DNA of 64,000 nt, from NCBI GenBank assembly GCA_009735695.1, contig SRSL01000001.1:372048-436047 (forward strand), read 5' to 3'. This DNA is from Christiangramia bathymodioli. GTDB lineage: Bacteria > Bacteroidota > Bacteroidia > Flavobacteriales > Flavobacteriaceae. Positions 18,920 to 27,895 of the stretch are shown in pieces. Position numbers and translations under genes: made by a program. The notes below the pieces were generated by a model. The model searched no databases. It had not been told where the DNA came from and was given only the letters and a program-made list of their open reading frames with translations. How positions within the stretch are numbered: the stretch's first letter is position 1; each line of letters begins with the position of its first letter.

Positions 18920-20140
18920 ATGAAAACTCACATACTTCTCAGTTTGCTGTTTATTTATTCTAGTTTTCTACTTGCCCAGGAATCGAAGCCTATAGAAATA
19001 GGTTTTACCAACACTATATATTCTGAAATTCTTAATGAGGAACGGGAGTATTTTATTTATTTACCCAACGAATTAAAGACCAATCCTGAAACGATTCAAA
19101 ATTATCCGGTCACTTACGTTTTGGATGCAGAACATTATTTTATTCCATTTGTTGGTCACCTTGAAAGTTTATCATCGGCTCATATGCTCATTCCCAGGAT
19201 GATCGTAATTGGTATACCAAATACAAATCGCTGGCGCGACCTGGCACCTACAACCACTCCTCCAAATCCACCTTATTTGCCAGAATTTATAACTTCCCAG
19301 GCCGGAGGAGGTGACAAATTCCTTGATTTCGTTGAGAAGGAGCTTATTCCAGAGATAGAAAAAAACTATCCTGCAGCAATTTCACATCGCACACTCATTG
19401 GGCATTCATTAGGAGGCATATTAGCACTTCATACCTTTATAAACAGAACAGACTTATTTGACAATTATATTGCAACTGATCCTGCAGTATGGTGGAACGA
19501 TCAGTATCTTATCGACGAATTTAAGGAAAAACCAATAGACAGCCGGTTCAGCAAAAAATCCCTTTTTATTGGAAATGCTAATTATATAACCGGCTATGAA
19601 AAAAGACAGGGAAGTATTGCGGAAGATTATCCAGAAGGTTCAATGGAAGCAAAAACAAAGTTAGCGGCGGTTATCCAGGATCGATTTGGAGATCAAATCC
19701 GATTAAAGATTAAGGAATATCCGGATGAGAATCATATGACAGTGGTTCATATTGGCCAGTATGAAGGCATTCGATTTCTATATGATTATTTTAATCTCCC
19801 AACCTTTCTCCCAAGCTCTGTGGAGAATTTTGAAGATGGTTTTCTACAGGATTATACCGAACAATTTGAAAATTTGTCCTACCACGCTGGAGCCGAGATT
19901 AAACCCTATGAAGATAATTTAGGTGTCATAGGTTTTTTCCTAATGTCCATGAATCTAATTGAAGAAGCTGAGGCACTATACAAAATAAACACCCGTAATT
20001 TTCCTGAAAGCTATCAGGCCTGGAATGCTTTGGGAGATTGTTATGCTGCTCAAGGAGAAATGGAAAAAGCAAAGAAAGCCTATGAAAAGTCTGTTGCACT
20101 AAATAAGGAATCTCCGGCCCGGGAAAAACTTCAGGAATAA
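18920..20140 (+). CDS. Alpha/beta-hydrolase esterase (Fes/IroE-like) with C-terminal TPR
   Basis: The 406-aa protein has a signal peptide (about residues 1-19, ending LLAQ), an esterase-D/siderophore-esterase-like hydrolase domain (about 25-270) with nucleophile S163 in GHSLGG and a late histidine in DENHMTVVH, and a TPR unit near the C-terminus (about 340-402). Related proteins hydrolyse ester substrates at the cell surface or periplasm. The gene is visibly more AT-rich than its neighbours and stands alone between heptamer repeats, which suggests acquisition or mobility. The exact substrate is unknown. Confidence 0.85.
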   Translation: MKTHILLSLLFIYSSFLLAQESKPIEIGFTNTIYSEILNEEREYFIYLPNELKTNPETIQNYPVTYVLDAEHYFIPFVGHLESLSSAHMLIPRMIVIGIPNTNRWRDLAPTTTPPNPPYLPEFITSQAGGGDKFLDFVEKELIPEIEKNYPAAISHRTLIGHSLGGILALHTFINRTDLFDNYIATDPAVWWNDQYLIDEFKEKPIDSRFSKKSLFIGNANYITGYEKRQGSIAEDYPEGSMEAKTKLAAVIQDRFGDQIRLKIKEYPDENHMTVVHIGQYEGIRFLYDYFNLPTFLPSSVENFEDGFLQDYTEQFENLSYHAGAEIKPYEDNLGVIGFFLMSMNLIEEAEALYKINTRNFPESYQAWNALGDCYAAQGEMEKAKKAYEKSVALNKESPAREKLQE

Positions 20141-20146
20141 GCAGGA

Positions 20147-20195
20147 GACTTCAGACTTCAGACTTTAGACTTTAGACTTTAGACTTTAGACTTTA
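20147..20195. repeat. Heptanucleotide tandem repeat (7 x 7 bp)
   Basis: Seven consecutive 7-bp units run GACTTCA twice, then GACTTTA five times, directly behind the esterase stop. The identical unit length and point variation only at position 6 indicate tandem slippage or expansion. Confidence 0.95.
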
Positions 20196-20210
20196 GAAAG
20201 TTTTGAATAT

Positions 20211-20248
20211 AAAAAATGTCCCCAAAATTTAATTTGAGGACATTTTTT
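20211..20248. terminator. Bidirectional terminator between the esterase gene and clpX
   Basis: AAAAAATGTCC (20211-20221) pairs perfectly with GGACATTTTTT (20238-20248). A-runs flank the left arm and T-runs the right, so it can work for both convergent genes. Confidence 0.8.
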
Positions 20249-20265
20249 ATTTAATCTTTAGAAAA

Positions 20266-20300
20266 AGCTTATAGCTTATAACTTAAAGCTTACAGCTTCT
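20266..20300. repeat. Degenerate heptamer repeat (AGCTTAT type)
   Basis: Five 7-bp units run AGCTTAT, AGCTTAT, AACTTAA, AGCTTAC, AGCTTCT. The last touches the clpX stop codon. This is a different heptamer from the GACTTTA array 70 nt away. Confidence 0.75.
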
Positions 20301-21531
20301 AAGAAACCGCTTTCAGCTTGCTCATCGTAGACTTATTCAGTTTATCTTCTGCATATTCGCGAGTAACGGTAAAGTCATCTTCCTCGCTTTCCGGAAGGTC
20401 GAACATCGCATCGGTAAGGATAGCCTCGCAAAGCGAACGCAGTCCACGTGCTCCAAGTTTGTATTCCACAGCTTTATCTACGATATAATCCAGTGCCTCA
20501 TTGGTGATATCGAATTCGATATCATCCATCTCGAACAGTTTCTTATACTGCTTGATGATGGCATTCTTAGGCTCGGTAAGGATTGCTCTTAAAGTAGACC
20601 TGTCAAGCGGATTCATATAAGTAAGAGCTGGTAATCTACCAATGATCTCTGGGATCAGTCCAAATTCCTTAAGGTCCTTCGGAATGATATACTTCAACAA
20701 GTTGGTACGCTCTATGGCATCCTCGCTCTTGGAAGCGCTAAAGCCAACCGCCTGCATATTCAAACGTTTACTAATGATCCTCTCAATTCCGTCAAAAGCA
20801 CCACCAGCAATAAAGAGGATGTTTTCGGTATTTACCTCGATGAATTTCTGGTCTGGGTGCTTTCGCCCACCTTTTGGCGGAACGTTAACTGTAGTACCCT
20901 CCAGTAACTTCAGTAAAGCCTGCTGCACTCCTTCTCCGGAAACGTCACGGGTAATGGACGGATTATCACTTTTTCTCGCGATCTTATCGATCTCATCGAT
21001 GAATACGATCCCTCTCTGAGCTTTTTCTGTATTATAATCGGCTGCCTGGAGCAGTCGGGTAAGGATACCTTCCACGTCTTCTCCAACATAACCGGCTTCG
21101 GTCAATACTGTAGCATCAACGATGGCCAGAGGCACATTCAGCATTTTTGCAATAGTCCGTGCCATAAGGGTTTTACCGGTTCCGGTCTCCCCTACCATCA
21201 CGATATTACTCTTCTGAATCTCTACATCATCATCGGAATCTGGCTGTAACAATCGTTTATAATGATTGTACACAGCAACCGACATCACTTTCTTGGTTTC
21301 CTCCTGCCCGATGATATATTCATCCAGGAAGGCCTTGATCGATTTTGGCTTACTAAGCATTAAATCTGAAGAAAGCTCCCTGGCTTCTCCCTGTCTTGAT
21401 TCCTCTACCACAATACCATGCGCCTGCTCAATACAACGATCACAAATATGAGCATCCAGCCCTGCAATCAATAAATTGGTTTCAGGCTTCTTTCTTCCAC
21501 AAAAGGAACATTCTAAATCTTCTTTCGCCAT
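20299..21531 (-). CDS. clpX: ATP-dependent Clp protease ATP-binding subunit ClpX
   Basis: The 410-aa AAA+ unfoldase has the N-terminal zinc-binding domain (C8, C11, C30, C33), Walker A GETGTGKT (K120), Walker B IVFIDEID and the sensor regions, and ends with the small C-terminal domain. It unfolds substrates and feeds them to ClpP. It lies 49 nt downstream of clpP on the same strand with no terminator between, so they form one operon. Confidence 0.98.
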   Translation of the reverse strand: MAKEDLECSFCGRKKPETNLLIAGLDAHICDRCIEQAHGIVVEESRQGEARELSSDLMLSKPKSIKAFLDEYIIGQEETKKVMSVAVYNHYKRLLQPDSDDDVEIQKSNIVMVGETGTGKTLMARTIAKMLNVPLAIVDATVLTEAGYVGEDVEGILTRLLQAADYNTEKAQRGIVFIDEIDKIARKSDNPSITRDVSGEGVQQALLKLLEGTTVNVPPKGGRKHPDQKFIEVNTENILFIAGGAFDGIERIISKRLNMQAVGFSASKSEDAIERTNLLKYIIPKDLKEFGLIPEIIGRLPALTYMNPLDRSTLRAILTEPKNAIIKQYKKLFEMDDIEFDITNEALDYIVDKAVEYKLGARGLRSLCEAILTDAMFDLPESEEDDFTVTREYAEDKLNKSTMSKLKAVS

Positions 21532-21580
21532 TATCTAATTTTTCAAATTACTCTTAAGGTAAAAAAAGTAATTTACAATT

Positions 21581-22261
21581 TTATCCTTCTCTTTTTAAAA
21601 CTTCGTCGATCATACCATACTCCTTGGCTTTTTCGGCCTTCATCCAGTAGTCACGGTCACTATCTTCATGAACCTTTTCATAGGTCTGGCCGGAATGCTT
21701 GGCGATGATCTTATAAAGTTCTTCTTTTAACGTTAAAATCTCACGAGCAGTAATCTCGATATCACTTGCCTGCCCCTGGGCTCCACCCATTGGCTGGTGT
21801 ATCATCACACGACAATGTGGCAATCCGCTTCTTTTGCCTTTTTCACCTGCACATAACAGCACAGCTCCCATAGAAGCCGCCATACCTGTACAGATGGTCG
21901 CCACATCTGGCTTGATAAATTGCATCGTATCATAGATACCTAGACCTGCATACACACTACCTCCCGGTGAGTTGATATAGATCTGGATATCCTTGTTAGC
22001 ATCAGTACTCTCTAAAAATAACAGCTGTGCCTGCACGATATTAGCCACCTGGTCGTTGATCCCTGTTCCCAGGAAGATAATTCGGTCCATCATTAGCCTG
22101 GAAAATACATCCATCGCCACGGCATTCATCTGTCTTTCTTCAATGATATTTGGAGTCATGCCCGTAGGCACCATACTACTTATGATTTTATCGTAATAAT
22201 TGCTGTTGATGTTATGATCTGAAACAGCGTACTTTCGAAATTCTTTTCCGTAGTCCATCAA
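21581..22261 (-). CDS. clpP: ATP-dependent Clp protease proteolytic subunit
   Basis: The 226-aa serine peptidase S14 carries the triad S130 (GMAASMGA), H155 (HQPMGG) and, by position, D204 (RDYWM). The oligomerisation region and [16 protein letters not shown] are typical. Its N-terminal extension of about 30 residues is longer than in E. coli ClpP and may be a processed propeptide, which is inference. It follows tig with a terminator between and leads clpX. Confidence 0.98.
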   Translation of the reverse strand: MMDYGKEFRKYAVSDHNINSNYYDKIISSMVPTGMTPNIIEERQMNAVAMDVFSRLMMDRIIFLGTGINDQVANIVQAQLLFLESTDANKDIQIYINSPGGSVYAGLGIYDTMQFIKPDVATICTGMAASMGAVLLCAGEKGKRSGLPHCRVMIHQPMGGAQGQASDIEITAREILTLKEELYKIIAKHSGQTYEKVHEDSDRDYWMKAEKAKEYGMIDEVLKREG

Positions 22262-22306
22262 TTTCTTTTGTTTTTAGCTTAATTAAATTTCCGGTAAAGG
22301 CCAAAA

Positions 22307-22336
22307 AAGGCGTTAGCCCGAATGAGTTAACGCCTT
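22307..22336 (-). terminator. Rho-independent terminator of tig
   Basis: On the minus strand AAGGCGTTA pairs with TAACGCCTT (9 bp, 12-nt loop), followed by TTTT, about 30 nt past the tig stop. Confidence 0.8.
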
Positions 22337-22364
22337 AAAGATAGATAATAAATCCTAAAAAGGC

Positions 22365-23687
22365 TTACTTATAAATCGCTTTCACAAATTCTTCGTAAGT
22401 CACTTCCTTTTCGTCGAATTTCATATTCTCTTTATAGAATTCAAGCAGTTTTTCGTTCATCAACTGCTCTGAAAGTCTCTTTACCTCATCCTGGTTAGAC
22501 AGGATCCTCGCAGCGATATCATCCAGTTCTTTTTCTGAAGGATCCATCTGGCCAAACTGAGCCATTTGCTGCTTGATCTTATCTGTAGTAAAGGCCTTTA
22601 GATCGTTGAAATCAACATTCAGGTTGTTATCATTTACAACCTTTCCTTCGATTAACTGATATCTAAGTCCTTTTTCACTTTTTTCGTATTCCTCAACCGC
22701 TTCTTCTTCGGTCAATGGCTTTTCCCCAACCGTACGGATCCACTTTTGAAGGAATTCCTTTGGAAGGTCAAAATCAGTAGTCTCGATAAGCGCTTCAGTG
22801 ATATCGTTCATCAACTGCTGGTCACTCTGCTGCTGAAATTGCTTCGCTGCGTCTTCCTTGATCTTTTCCTTTAATTCGGTTACAGATTTTACATTATCCT
22901 TTCCGAATAACTTGTCGAAAAGCTCCTGGTCAAGATCTGCCAGTTCTCTTTCGTTGATCTCTGAAACAGTGAATTCTACTTCGATATCAAGATCGTGAGC
23001 CTTATCGTGCTCGATCCCTAAATGGTTTATCAAAGCGTGGTCATCTTCGAATAATCCCTTGGTCTTTAAAGTAATGGTATCACCTACTTTCGCACCAACG
23101 AATTTGTTAAGATTACGCTTTCCTTTAATATTCTCCAATTCGATAGTGGTTTCCTTCTCGATACCTTCTTCTTCATTCTTAAAAGTACCAGCAACAGTAT
23201 CGCCTTCTTCAGCAACCTCTTTCGTCTTTAGCTTACCATATTGCTTCTGGATGCTTTCAATCTGGTCGTTCACCATTTTCTCATCGGCAACGATGTTATA
23301 TTTGGTAACCGGCTTGTCAAGGTCCAGGTTAACATCAAAATCAGGAGCCAGTCCAAGCTCGAATTCGAAGCTATAATTATCCTTATCCCAGTCAAAATCT
23401 TCCTGCTCCTTAGGGATTGGGTTACCAAGAACATCAAGTTTCTCTTCGGTAAGGTATTTATTAAGGCTTTCCTGAAGCAATTTGTTCACCTCATCAACCA
23501 ATACGGCCTGGCCATATTGTTTCTTCACCATTCCCATTGGCACGTGACCTTTTCTGAAACCGGGAATATTGGCATTCTTACGGTAATCCTTTAAAATCTT
23601 CTCTACTTTACCGGCATAGTCCTCTTTCGCGATATCAACTTTAACTACCGCATTTAATTCATCAATATTCTCTCTGGTAATATTCAT
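22365..23687 (-). CDS. tig: Trigger factor
   Basis: The 440-aa ribosome-associated chaperone has the docking loop GFRKGHVP (about residues 43-50) in its N-terminal domain, a central region at the usual FKBP-type prolyl isomerase position (about 150-240) and a C-terminal helical chaperone domain. It protects nascent chains at the exit tunnel. The classical tig-clpP-clpX order is conserved. A consensus promoter precedes it. Confidence 0.95.
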   Translation of the reverse strand: MNITRENIDELNAVVKVDIAKEDYAGKVEKILKDYRKNANIPGFRKGHVPMGMVKKQYGQAVLVDEVNKLLQESLNKYLTEEKLDVLGNPIPKEQEDFDWDKDNYSFEFELGLAPDFDVNLDLDKPVTKYNIVADEKMVNDQIESIQKQYGKLKTKEVAEEGDTVAGTFKNEEEGIEKETTIELENIKGKRNLNKFVGAKVGDTITLKTKGLFEDDHALINHLGIEHDKAHDLDIEVEFTVSEINERELADLDQELFDKLFGKDNVKSVTELKEKIKEDAAKQFQQQSDQQLMNDITEALIETTDFDLPKEFLQKWIRTVGEKPLTEEEAVEEYEKSEKGLRYQLIEGKVVNDNNLNVDFNDLKAFTTDKIKQQMAQFGQMDPSEKELDDIAARILSNQDEVKRLSEQLMNEKLLEFYKENMKFDEKEVTYEEFVKAIYK

Positions 23688-23713
23688 TTTGATCTGTTAT
23701 AAAAATTGGAGTG

Positions 23714-23743
23714 CAAAATTACGTTTTTTCTAAAAGTCTGCAA
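23714..23743 (-). promoter_or_regulatory. Consensus Bacteroidota promoter of tig
   Basis: On the minus strand TTG (23743-23741), 19 nt, then TAATTTTG (23721-23714) exactly matches the TTG-N19-TAnnTTTG housekeeping pattern, about 27 nt before the ATG. Confidence 0.8.
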
Positions 23744-23772
23744 AGTTTCAAATTATTGAAATTCAGATAAGT

Positions 23773-24123
23773 CTAATCCTTTTTCAAAATGGAGAATAGC
23801 AAAGATTGAACCAGAGACAATAACAGACTAAAAATTATGGCAATAAGCCAGCCATCCACATCAAAACCTGACACAAAGCCATCTGCCATAAATATTATAA
23901 TGGCATTGATCACTAAAAGGAACAACCCCAGGGTTAATATGGTAACTGGAAGTGTGAGTAATACCAAAATAGGCTTTACGATAAAATTGAGCAGTGCCAG
24001 AACGAGAGCGACGATTATGGCAGTCCAGTAACTATCCACGCTCACTCCCGGCAATAATTTGGCAATGACGACCACTGCAAGGGCGGTCAATAAAAGTCGA
24101 AGTATAAAATTCATAATTTTCAA
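23773..24123 (-). CDS. Phage holin family membrane protein (4-TM, superfamily IV type)
   Basis: The 116-aa protein is almost entirely four hydrophobic helices (about 5-23, 31-50, 57-78, 88-112) with short polar loops, including SYWTAIIVALVLALLNFIVK. It matches the 4-TMS holin-like family that is widespread in chromosomes without phages. I see no lysis genes nearby, so a phage-lysis function is unlikely. Confidence 0.8.
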   Translation of the reverse strand: MKIMNFILRLLLTALAVVVIAKLLPGVSVDSYWTAIIVALVLALLNFIVKPILVLLTLPVTILTLGLFLLVINAIIIFMADGFVSGFDVDGWLIAIIFSLLLSLVQSLLFSILKKD

Positions 24124-24153
24124 TGTTGGTTATTGGTAAAATTGCAAAAAAAA

Positions 24154-24172
24154 CGCCGGGAAATTCCCGGCG
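24154..24172 (-). terminator. Rho-independent terminator of the FadL/SGNH operon
   Basis: The palindrome CGCCGGGAA-a-TTCCCGGCG is followed on the minus strand by eight T residues. It lies about 30 nt beyond the SGNH stop. Confidence 0.85.
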
Positions 24173-24200
24173 CTCCTTAAAAATTATATCAATTTTAATA

Positions 24201-25754
24201 CTACTGCACGTTATTGCTTAAGCTTACGGTACCGTACTCACCTACATTTACATTAGGCAAATTGGCTTCGTAATTAGTATTAATCACTTTAATGATCTCG
24301 TTTGCGATCACCGCATTTCCTCTTGGAGTTAAATGCACACCATCAAGTGAAAAAGCACCTCCAACAACGAATTGAGAAGTGATCGGGATTCCCTGGTAGT
24401 TCAAGCCACCGCTCGCTCCAATTTGAGACAACAGGGCATTGGCATCTACCAATCCTAAACTGTAATTCTGAGCAATACTGGCAATAGCAGCATTATACTG
24501 CGTGGTTACCTGGGCAACCACTGCCTGCTCTGATGCTGTTAATACATGCTCATCACCTAACGGAACTGAAACCCCATTTACCAGCATTGGGTTATCATTT
24601 ACGGTAGTTCCGATAAATGAAGATGAAGTCAACGGAATAAGATCTTCTGAAGTAGCCTGTCTTAGCTGACCTAATAGCGCAGCTGTTTGAGGATCCAGGT
24701 TAAATGGTGCCTGCTGCAGGATTCCAGTGATGTTGGTTAGATCTTCATCTACCAAAGTCACATAATTCTGATCGCTTTCAGCAAAGGTTATCTTACGGCT
24801 GTTCGCTTCAGCTTCGGTAAGGACTCCTGCCTGAACAAGACCCGGAAGTATCTGCGTGTTATAAACTCCGAATTGTGCGTTCAAAGCAGCAGCGGTATTA
24901 GCATCCAACGGAATTGGGTTAACCGGCACCACATTGAAATAAGGAATATCGGTTACATTAGGAATATTGATCAATACCCCTTCAGCAGCTGAACCATCTT
25001 CTCCAACTAACTGACTAACGATTGAATTGTATACAAATGCAAATGCATTCGGATCGGTAATATCATTAGGTCCATAGGTGGCGAAATCGGTGTTGTTTTG
25101 CTGATAAACTCCGGCTCCTCCTGAAGTCGCGAAGCTCAAAACATCATTGTTTCCGATCCAAAGGGTAAAGAAAGTTGGATCCTGAGCTACGGCATCTCCT
25201 AAAACGGTTGCACTTTCTGAAGATGCAAATCTTGCGAAATAAGGGTTGGCCGCTCCTGTAGCCACTCCGGCAACATTTCCGTAGTTAGGCGCAAGCAGGT
25301 GGTAAGATTTTGCACCAGGCACACCCATATTGTTAAATGGCCCACTTAGTTTATTTGAAACCTCAGTAGTTGGCATCGCATTCAACCTTGCAGGTCTGGC
25401 AGTAAGGGCCGATTCACCAGCCAGAACGAATCTTGGCGCAGCGATCTGGTTTCCTCCAAGCAACAAACCTCCAACATTGTCATTTACCAAAGGCTGAGTA
25501 AAATCGAAATTCCCTTCAGCAGCCAGCTCCATTTTCGAAGCCAGGATGTTTGGGTAGGAATTCTGCTGCCCGGTAATATAGAGCGCACCATCAGCATATC
25601 CGGCCGTAAGTGAATTTCCCAGGGCTACATAATTCGAAAAATCGGCTTCTCCATTGCTGTAAAACCCATCATCTTCGATTGAATTTTCAAGTTCCGGCTC
25701 ACAGGAAACGATTCCGAGGGCCAGAATTGCCATATATTTTATATAATTCTTCAT
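24201..25754 (-). CDS. SGNH/GDSL-type lipolytic lipoprotein
   Basis: The 517-aa protein has a lipoprotein signal (lipidated C18 in VSCEP), then an SGNH hydrolase fold. Block I appears as ALGNSLTAG (S48, with Asn in place of the GDS Asp), block III as WIGNND, and block V as DGVHLTPRG near the C-terminus, so the catalytic Ser, Asp and His are present. It is predicted to be a surface or outer-membrane-attached esterase or lipase. Only 7 nt separate it from the FadL-type porin, an arrangement that suggests lipid release paired with uptake. Confidence 0.85.
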   Translation of the reverse strand: MKNYIKYMAILALGIVSCEPELENSIEDDGFYSNGEADFSNYVALGNSLTAGYADGALYITGQQNSYPNILASKMELAAEGNFDFTQPLVNDNVGGLLLGGNQIAAPRFVLAGESALTARPARLNAMPTTEVSNKLSGPFNNMGVPGAKSYHLLAPNYGNVAGVATGAANPYFARFASSESATVLGDAVAQDPTFFTLWIGNNDVLSFATSGGAGVYQQNNTDFATYGPNDITDPNAFAFVYNSIVSQLVGEDGSAAEGVLINIPNVTDIPYFNVVPVNPIPLDANTAAALNAQFGVYNTQILPGLVQAGVLTEAEANSRKITFAESDQNYVTLVDEDLTNITGILQQAPFNLDPQTAALLGQLRQATSEDLIPLTSSSFIGTTVNDNPMLVNGVSVPLGDEHVLTASEQAVVAQVTTQYNAAIASIAQNYSLGLVDANALLSQIGASGGLNYQGIPITSQFVVGGAFSLDGVHLTPRGNAVIANEIIKVINTNYEANLPNVNVGEYGTVSLSNNVQ

Positions 25755-25761
25755 CTCTAAA

Positions 25762-27012
25762 TTAAATTTTAATAGTTACACCCAAACCTGGCACAAAAGC
25801 GCTTGACTTGTAAGTTCCTTCAAATGGAACCTGCTGCCCGTTCTCTTCATAATAATTGTAAGACTCTTCGATCTCATCAAAATGACTGTAAAGGAAAGAC
25901 GCATCGATCGCTACCCTGTCTGAAACATTAATAGACAAACCTCCAGTGAAGTTGTTTGAATTGTTTCTTGGAGTTTCAGGAGCAAAATATCCAGACTGAA
26001 CCGGTGATTCATCAAAATAATATCCCGCTCTTAAAGTGAAAGTCTCATTGGCGGTGTATTGCATTCCGAATCTATAAATGGAAGAATCCTCATAGTTTCT
26101 TGGGTTTTCAGAATCTGGAATATTCGGATTCTCGAAATCAAGGTCTAATGATTCGTACACTCCCCAGAAAGTTCTGTTGTAATCAAAGGCAAACAACCAT
26201 TTTTCGTTTAACTGGTAAGAAACACCAACGGTTAGTTCAGCTGGTAAAGGCAATTCCGCATCAAATTTTGTATCCTCGAATGGAGTAAGCGGTGAGTTAG
26301 GAACATTCTGGAAATCGGCATCACCGCCTTCAGCCTGCATAATGATCTCTGAACGGTAGTTAACACCAATGGTTAAACTATCTATAGGTTTCCACATAGC
26401 TCCGGCAGACCATCCCCAGGCGCTAACACCAGAAGCATCTACAGTTACATTGGAACGGTTTCCTTCAAGATCGGTAAGCGTTCTATTCAGGTTTCTGTTG
26501 AAATTCACCGCACCGCTTACGTAAATAGGACCACCTCCAACTGATAGGTTATCGGTTATCTTATAAGATGCCAGGGCCTGAATGTAAATTGCCTGAAGGT
26601 CTATATCATTCACCAGGTGCGAACCTGCCCAGTCTTTTTCCCACTCAACACTACTTCCATAAGGAGTGTAAGCAGCGAAACCAAGACTGAATTTTTCAGT
26701 TAACTTATAAGAAAAATAGGCATAAAATGGAGTTCCAACCGGACTATCGGTTCTGGCCATCTGTCCAAATTCATCATTCTGCCATACTACATCAGAAAAC
26801 ACGGCACTGGCTCCAGCCGCAATGTTGATCTTGTTCTCAAGAAAGCTTAGTCCTCCGGGGTTGAAGAAAGCCAACTCTGCATTGTTTACCATCGCCACCC
26901 CTGTGTGTCCCATCGCAAGTCCGCGTTGTCCCTGCAGACTCACCCTGTACCCACCGGCATAAGTGATAGCTGTGGCCATAGCAAAAAGGCCAAGTAAAAA
27001 TAGTCTTTTCAT
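25762..27012 (-). CDS. OmpP1/FadL/TodX-family outer membrane transporter
   Basis: The 416-aa protein has a signal peptide (cleaved after about residue 18, AITYAGG) and a 14-strand-type barrel pattern. The FadL signature VAMVNNAELAFFNPGGLSFL lies at the mature N-terminus, where FadL proteins plug the barrel. Such proteins import long-chain fatty acids or other hydrophobic compounds. The C-terminal strand ends VPGLGVTIKI. It is first in a two-gene operon with the SGNH lipoprotein. Confidence 0.92.
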   Translation of the reverse strand: MKRLFLLGLFAMATAITYAGGYRVSLQGQRGLAMGHTGVAMVNNAELAFFNPGGLSFLENKINIAAGASAVFSDVVWQNDEFGQMARTDSPVGTPFYAYFSYKLTEKFSLGFAAYTPYGSSVEWEKDWAGSHLVNDIDLQAIYIQALASYKITDNLSVGGGPIYVSGAVNFNRNLNRTLTDLEGNRSNVTVDASGVSAWGWSAGAMWKPIDSLTIGVNYRSEIIMQAEGGDADFQNVPNSPLTPFEDTKFDAELPLPAELTVGVSYQLNEKWLFAFDYNRTFWGVYESLDLDFENPNIPDSENPRNYEDSSIYRFGMQYTANETFTLRAGYYFDESPVQSGYFAPETPRNNSNNFTGGLSINVSDRVAIDASFLYSHFDEIEESYNYYEENGQQVPFEGTYKSSAFVPGLGVTIKI

Positions 27013-27056
27013 AATTTGTTTAGGATTATATTTTAAAATCGTAAAAATGATTGCGC

Positions 27057-27086
27057 CAAAAATAGCATAAATTACATATTACGCAA
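27057..27086 (-). promoter_or_regulatory. Consensus Bacteroidota promoter of the fadL-like operon
   Basis: On the minus strand TTG (27086-27084), 19 nt, then TATTTTTG (27064-27057) exactly matches TTG-N19-TAnnTTTG, giving a leader of about 40 nt. Confidence 0.8.
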
Positions 27087-27100
27087 CAAATCATTCCTTT

Positions 27101-27120
27101 TTATTATGCATACATAATAA
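27101..27120. promoter_or_regulatory. Inverted repeat upstream of the fadL-like promoter
   Basis: TTATTATG and CATAATAA form a perfect 8-bp palindrome around 4 nt, about 15 bp upstream of the -33 box. It may be a regulator-binding site or part of the terminator of the upstream hydrolase gene; there is no T-run on the minus strand. Confidence 0.35.
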
Positions 27121-27133
27121 ATTTAGAAAGATT

Positions 27134-27895
27134 TTAAACAAATCGGATTACGGCCTCAAAGAAGTCCTTTGGACTTTCGGCGTGAACCCAGTGACCCGCA
27201 TTCTTGATACTTACGAACTCCACCTCTGGAAAGTGAGAGCGAATGGATTCATGATCCTCATCCTTGATATAATTTGATCGCTCGCCTTTTATAAACAGAA
27301 CGGGACCTTCATATTTCGCGTAATCAGGCAAAGCTCGGCCTATATTTTCGATCTTATCTTTTAACACGGGCAGATTCATTTTAAGGGCCAGCAGGTCCTT
27401 GTTCTTTCGATACAGATTCTTCAATAGAAACAAGCGCACACCGGTTTCGTCTATATATTTCTCTAACAGGTCTTCAGCATCCCTTCTTGAGCTTAATTTA
27501 GCATCATCCAGCGCGGTTAGACCCTTCAAAATTTGCTGATGATGAGGCGCATAATATTTTGGCGCGATATCAACCACGATAAGGCGCTCCACCAGGCCTT
27601 CATACTGAGTGGCGGCCAGCATCGCGGTCTTCCCTCCCATGGAATGCCCCATTAGAATGATATTTTCAAGTTTGTGTTCCTTACAATATTCCTGAATATC
27701 CTCAGCCATCAATTCATACGAAAAATCATCGCTATGCGGACTTTTTCCATGATTTCGCTGATCTATCAGATGTACTTCAAAACCTTCTTCAGCAAATTGT
27801 TTTCCCAGTGTCTTCCAGTTATCGCTCATCCCCAGGAAACCATGCAGAATTAAGAACGGTTTTCCTTTTCCAAGAATCACAGAGTGTAATTTCAT
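27134..27895 (-). CDS. Alpha/beta-fold hydrolase (YbfF-like esterase)
   Basis: This 253-aa hydrolase has the oxyanion block LHGFLG (18-23), LIDQRNHGKS (43-52), nucleophile S85 in GHSMGG, and a catalytic histidine in NAGHWVHAE near the C-terminus. It most resembles YbfF/abhydrolase-11-type acyl esterases; the substrate is unknown. It lacks a signal peptide. It follows pdxJ with no intervening base, so the two are co-transcribed. Confidence 0.9.
   Translation of the reverse strand: MKLHSVILGKGKPFLILHGFLGMSDNWKTLGKQFAEEGFEVHLIDQRNHGKSPHSDDFSYELMAEDIQEYCKEHKLENIILMGHSMGGKTAMLAATQYEGLVERLIVVDIAPKYYAPHHQQILKGLTALDDAKLSSRRDAEDLLEKYIDETGVRLFLLKNLYRKNKDLLALKMNLPVLKDKIENIGRALPDYAKYEGPVLFIKGERSNYIKDEDHESIRSHFPEVEFVSIKNAGHWVHAESPKDFFEAVIRFV

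Noticed and set aside
20147-20300. CRISPR array behind the esterase
   Set aside because: Units are 7 bp without spacers, so this is a simple tandem repeat.
23773-24123. Prophage lysis module around the holin-like gene
   Set aside because: Neighbours are housekeeping and outer-membrane genes, and this 4-TM family is common outside phages.
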